DNA of 6,229 nt from Acidimicrobiaceae bacterium (lineage in GTDB: Bacteria > Actinomycetota > Acidimicrobiia > Acidimicrobiales > RAAP-2). Of this stretch, positions 5,223-6,229 are shown piece after piece. The stretch's first letter is position 1. Every line of letters starts with the position of its first letter. The notes beneath the pieces were generated by a model, which saw only the letters and a program-made list of their open reading frames with translations, was not told the DNA's origin and made no database searches. The stretch spans positions 1 through 6,229 of the forward strand of contig JAUTXB010000116.1 in assembly GCA_030838245.1 (NCBI GenBank), read 5' to 3'. Made by a program: the position numbers and the translations under genes.

Positions 5223-5761
5223 CTGCCACTCCCGTCGTCGGAGTTGAGGTCATGGGTCTGCCCCGTCCGATCGCCGGGTGCCTCGTTGCTATCCAGCTCG
5301 GCCAACCGGAGCGCCCGAAGTCCCCGCGCCAGGTGCTGCTTGACCGTGCCGGCAGTACAGCCGAGGGCGGAAGCAGTGTCCGCCTCGGAACGATCGAGCA
5401 GGTACCTCATCGCCACCACCTGCCGCTGTCGGCGGGGTAGCCGGGCCACAGCCCGGGTAAGATCGATCCGATCAGCAGTCACATCGGATGGATCCGCCGG
5501 ACGGTCCGGAATCGGTGCTCGACGTCGACGTCGCCAAAGGTCGATGGATCGGTTGGCGGCCACAGTGGTAATCCAGCCGTCGGGCTGATGGGCAATGGAT
5601 CGCCATTTCACCGATGCTTTAGCCAGGGTCTCGATTGCCACGTCTTCGGCATCCTCTCTCGACCACAGAATCTTGTAGGCGACGCCATAGGCGCGCCGAA
5701 ACAGACGGTCGAATGAACCGTCGAAGGTGTGCTCGTCATCGTCGACCGTTCTTTCGGTCAC
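5219..5761 (-). CDS. ECF-type RNA polymerase sigma factor
   Basis: Cytoplasmic sigma-70 family protein of the group 4 (ECF) type, 180 residues, holding only regions 2 and 4. Region 2 covers about 14-80, with the core-binding stretch around REDAEDVAIETLAKA (35-49) and WITTVAANRSIDLWRRR (63-79) for -10 recognition. Region 4 covers about 101-152 (LPRRQRQVVAMRYLLDRSEADTA), with a helix-turn-helix at SALGCTAGTVKQHLARGLRALR for -35 recognition. The acidic Ser/Asp-rich tail (about 155-180) is disordered-looking and is not part of the fold. The start is GTG 5761, with AGAGGA 10 bases upstream and no earlier in-frame start before a stop. The four-base overlap with the membrane protein gene indicates one operon. 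It is probably held inactive by that partner and released by an envelope signal, with autoregulation from the promoter candidate at 5783-5814. The target genes are not known; the divergent secreted-protein gene is a candidate. Confidence 0.95.
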   Translation of the reverse strand: MTERTVDDDEHTFDGSFDRLFRRAYGVAYKILWSREDAEDVAIETLAKASVKWRSIAHQPDGWITTVAANRSIDLWRRRRRAPIPDRPADPSDVTADRIDLTRAVARLPRRQRQVVAMRYLLDRSEADTASALGCTAGTVKQHLARGLRALRLAELDSNEAPGDRTGQTHDLNSDDGSGS

Positions 5762-5782
5762 CGGTTCATCGTCCTCTTGGAT

Positions 5783-5814
5783 GTATCACGGTCACGACGG
5801 TGCTTTGGTTGACG
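5783..5814 (-). promoter_or_regulatory. Candidate ECF-type promoter of the sigma operon
   Basis: On the minus strand GTCAAC (5814-5809) carries the AAC typical of ECF -35 elements, and CGTGATAC (5790-5783) carries the CGT typical of their -10 elements, with 17 bases between AAC and CGT. The element ends about 20 bases before the GTG start at 5761, just ahead of the AGAGGA ribosome binding site. It would suit autoregulation by the encoded sigma factor. The motifs are short and may be due to chance. Confidence 0.25.
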
Positions 5815-5877
5815 CGGGTGCTGACCATTGGAGCAGGTGGCCACACAAGATGGGGCACGCCGCTCGTGCTGCGGGTG

Positions 5878-5906
5878 GGCCAACCGACGGTCCGGACTCG
5901 TTGGCC
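5878..5906. repeat. Inverted repeat with nested palindrome in the divergent spacer
   Basis: GGCCAAC (5878-5884) and GTTGGCC (5900-5906) are perfect 7-bp inverted arms separated by 15 bases. Inside lies the perfect palindrome GTCCGGAC (5890-5897), almost centred on the repeat. The position between divergent genes suggests a binding site for a regulator or a hairpin in the leader of the + strand gene. Confidence 0.35.
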
Positions 5907-5927
5907 GCGTGGCACGTCAACCGAGGT

Positions 5928-5939
5928 GCCTGGCCAGGC
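5928..5939. promoter_or_regulatory. 12-bp perfect palindrome ahead of the secreted-protein gene
   Basis: GCCTGGCCAGGC is fully self-complementary and ends 13 bases before the ATG at 5953. With the repeat at 5878-5906 and GTGGCCAC at 5837-5844, it is one of several GGCC-centred palindromes in this spacer. It is a candidate operator for the + strand gene. GC-rich DNA produces such palindromes by chance more often than average DNA. Confidence 0.3.
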
Positions 5940-5952
5940 GTGATTAGCCTTG

Positions 5953-6229
5953 ATGAGGTCTTCCTGGCAGCGCAAGCTCGTGAACGGGTTCAACCGGTGC
6001 GTGGGGTCATCCCATTTCAGATGGGCGCCGGTCATCATTGTTGTCGTCCTGCTCCTGGCTTCCGCCGGCTCTTCAACGGCGGCGGCATCAGCGAAGAGTC
6101 AACCGGAGAGCGCACTGCTCGATCGTGCTCTCCATGCGTGGGCGGGCTTCCCAGCCAGATCGTCGCCTCGCCCCATTATCTTGCTTGGGGGGTACGTCGG
6201 GGACCCCGAGTACGGATTCCCAGACGACA
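5953..6229 (+). CDS. Secreted protein, 5' part only, cut by the window edge
   Basis: Ninety-two complete codons are present and the frame is open to the edge, so the gene continues beyond 6229. The protein has a Sec signal: hydrophobic core APVIIVVVLLLASAG at about 25-39 and an ASA cleavage motif ending at Ala47 (numbering from ATG 5953). The mature part starts KSQPESALLDRALHAWAGFP and reaches PRPIILLGGYVGDPEYGFPD, a Pro-Arg-Pro-hydrophobic-Gly pattern that I associate with uncharacterised actinobacterial exported proteins, without a known function. The start is uncertain: ATG 5953 gives a long n-region of about 24 residues, while GTG 6001 gives a compact one (MGSSHFRW) more typical of signal peptides. 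Neither has a good ribosome binding site, and GTG 5980 is a third option. It is divergent to the sigma operon, so shared control is plausible. Confidence 0.72.
   Translation, partial: MRSSWQRKLVNGFNRCVGSSHFRWAPVIIVVVLLLASAGSSTAAASAKSQPESALLDRALHAWAGFPARSSPRPIILLGGYVGDPEYGFPDD

Noticed and set aside
4414..5253. Minus-strand open frame of 279 codons overlapping the sigma partner gene
   Set aside because: It competes with the 211-residue frame, which has a membrane helix, a linker, a beta domain and a coupled start at the sigma stop; the longer frame shows none of these and reads as a shadow.
1541..5999. AACCGGTG recurring at 1541-1548, 5759-5766 (minus) and 5992-5999, twice at a GTG start
   Set aside because: An 8-base motif is expected to recur by chance in GC-rich DNA, and the three contexts are otherwise unrelated.
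3437..6201. Local similarity between PMLVLGGF in the 3059 protein and PIILLGGY in the 5953 protein
   Set aside because: Only about eight residues agree and the surrounding sequences differ, so common ancestry is not supported.
1..6229. Search for CRISPR arrays, tRNAs, insertion-sequence ends and tandem repeats
   Set aside because: No regularly spaced direct repeats, cloverleaf-like segments, transposase motifs or terminal inverted repeats with target duplications were seen by eye.

Overview
The window is GC-rich DNA, probably from an actinomycete or a related member of the Actinomycetota. The evidence is a G/C bias at third codon positions in the long genes, several GTG and TTG starts, two genes that look leaderless (a TANNNT -10 hexamer 6-7 bases before the start codon, no Shine-Dalgarno), an ECF sigma factor paired with a membrane protein, and a P450 of the actinobacterial steroid/terpenoid type. 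No mobile element, tRNA, rRNA or CRISPR array was seen.

Left part (1-2376, + strand): a catabolic-looking pair, a class I bacterial cytochrome P450 (187-1401) and an NAD-type short-chain dehydrogenase/reductase (1546-2376). Between them is a 32-codon ORF (1451-1549) with an excellent Shine-Dalgarno. Its stop overlaps the SDR start as GTGA, so the SDR, which has no ribosome binding site of its own, is probably translated by coupling. A 14-bp perfect palindrome (160-173) just ahead of the P450 is a candidate operator. P450 hydroxylation followed by dehydrogenation of the alcohol is the simplest joint role; the substrate cannot be read from the sequence. No ferredoxin or reductase is in the window.

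Middle (2377-4586): sparsely coding, with less codon bias. It holds one orphan secreted protein (3059-3631, +) and one small two-helix membrane protein (3930-4187, -), arranged convergently with hairpins in the gap between them. A short antisense stretch with codon-like composition (2410-2532, -) may be a gene relic. The rest (most of 2377-3058, 3632-3929, 4188-4586) shows no convincing gene.

Right part (4587-6229): an ECF-type sigma factor (5761-5219, -) overlaps by four bases (TTGA) a single-pass membrane protein (5222-4587, -) that probably acts as its anti-sigma factor or sensor. That protein has a short cytoplasmic tail without a zinc-binding Cys motif, and an outside Ser/Thr/Pro linker followed by a beta-rich domain. 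Divergent to the sigma gene is the 5' end of a secreted-protein gene (5953-6229, +), cut by the window edge. The 191-bp divergent spacer contains an ECF-like promoter candidate and several palindromes. The likely logic is an envelope-signal circuit: the membrane protein senses outside, holds the sigma factor, and the divergent secreted protein is a plausible regulon member.
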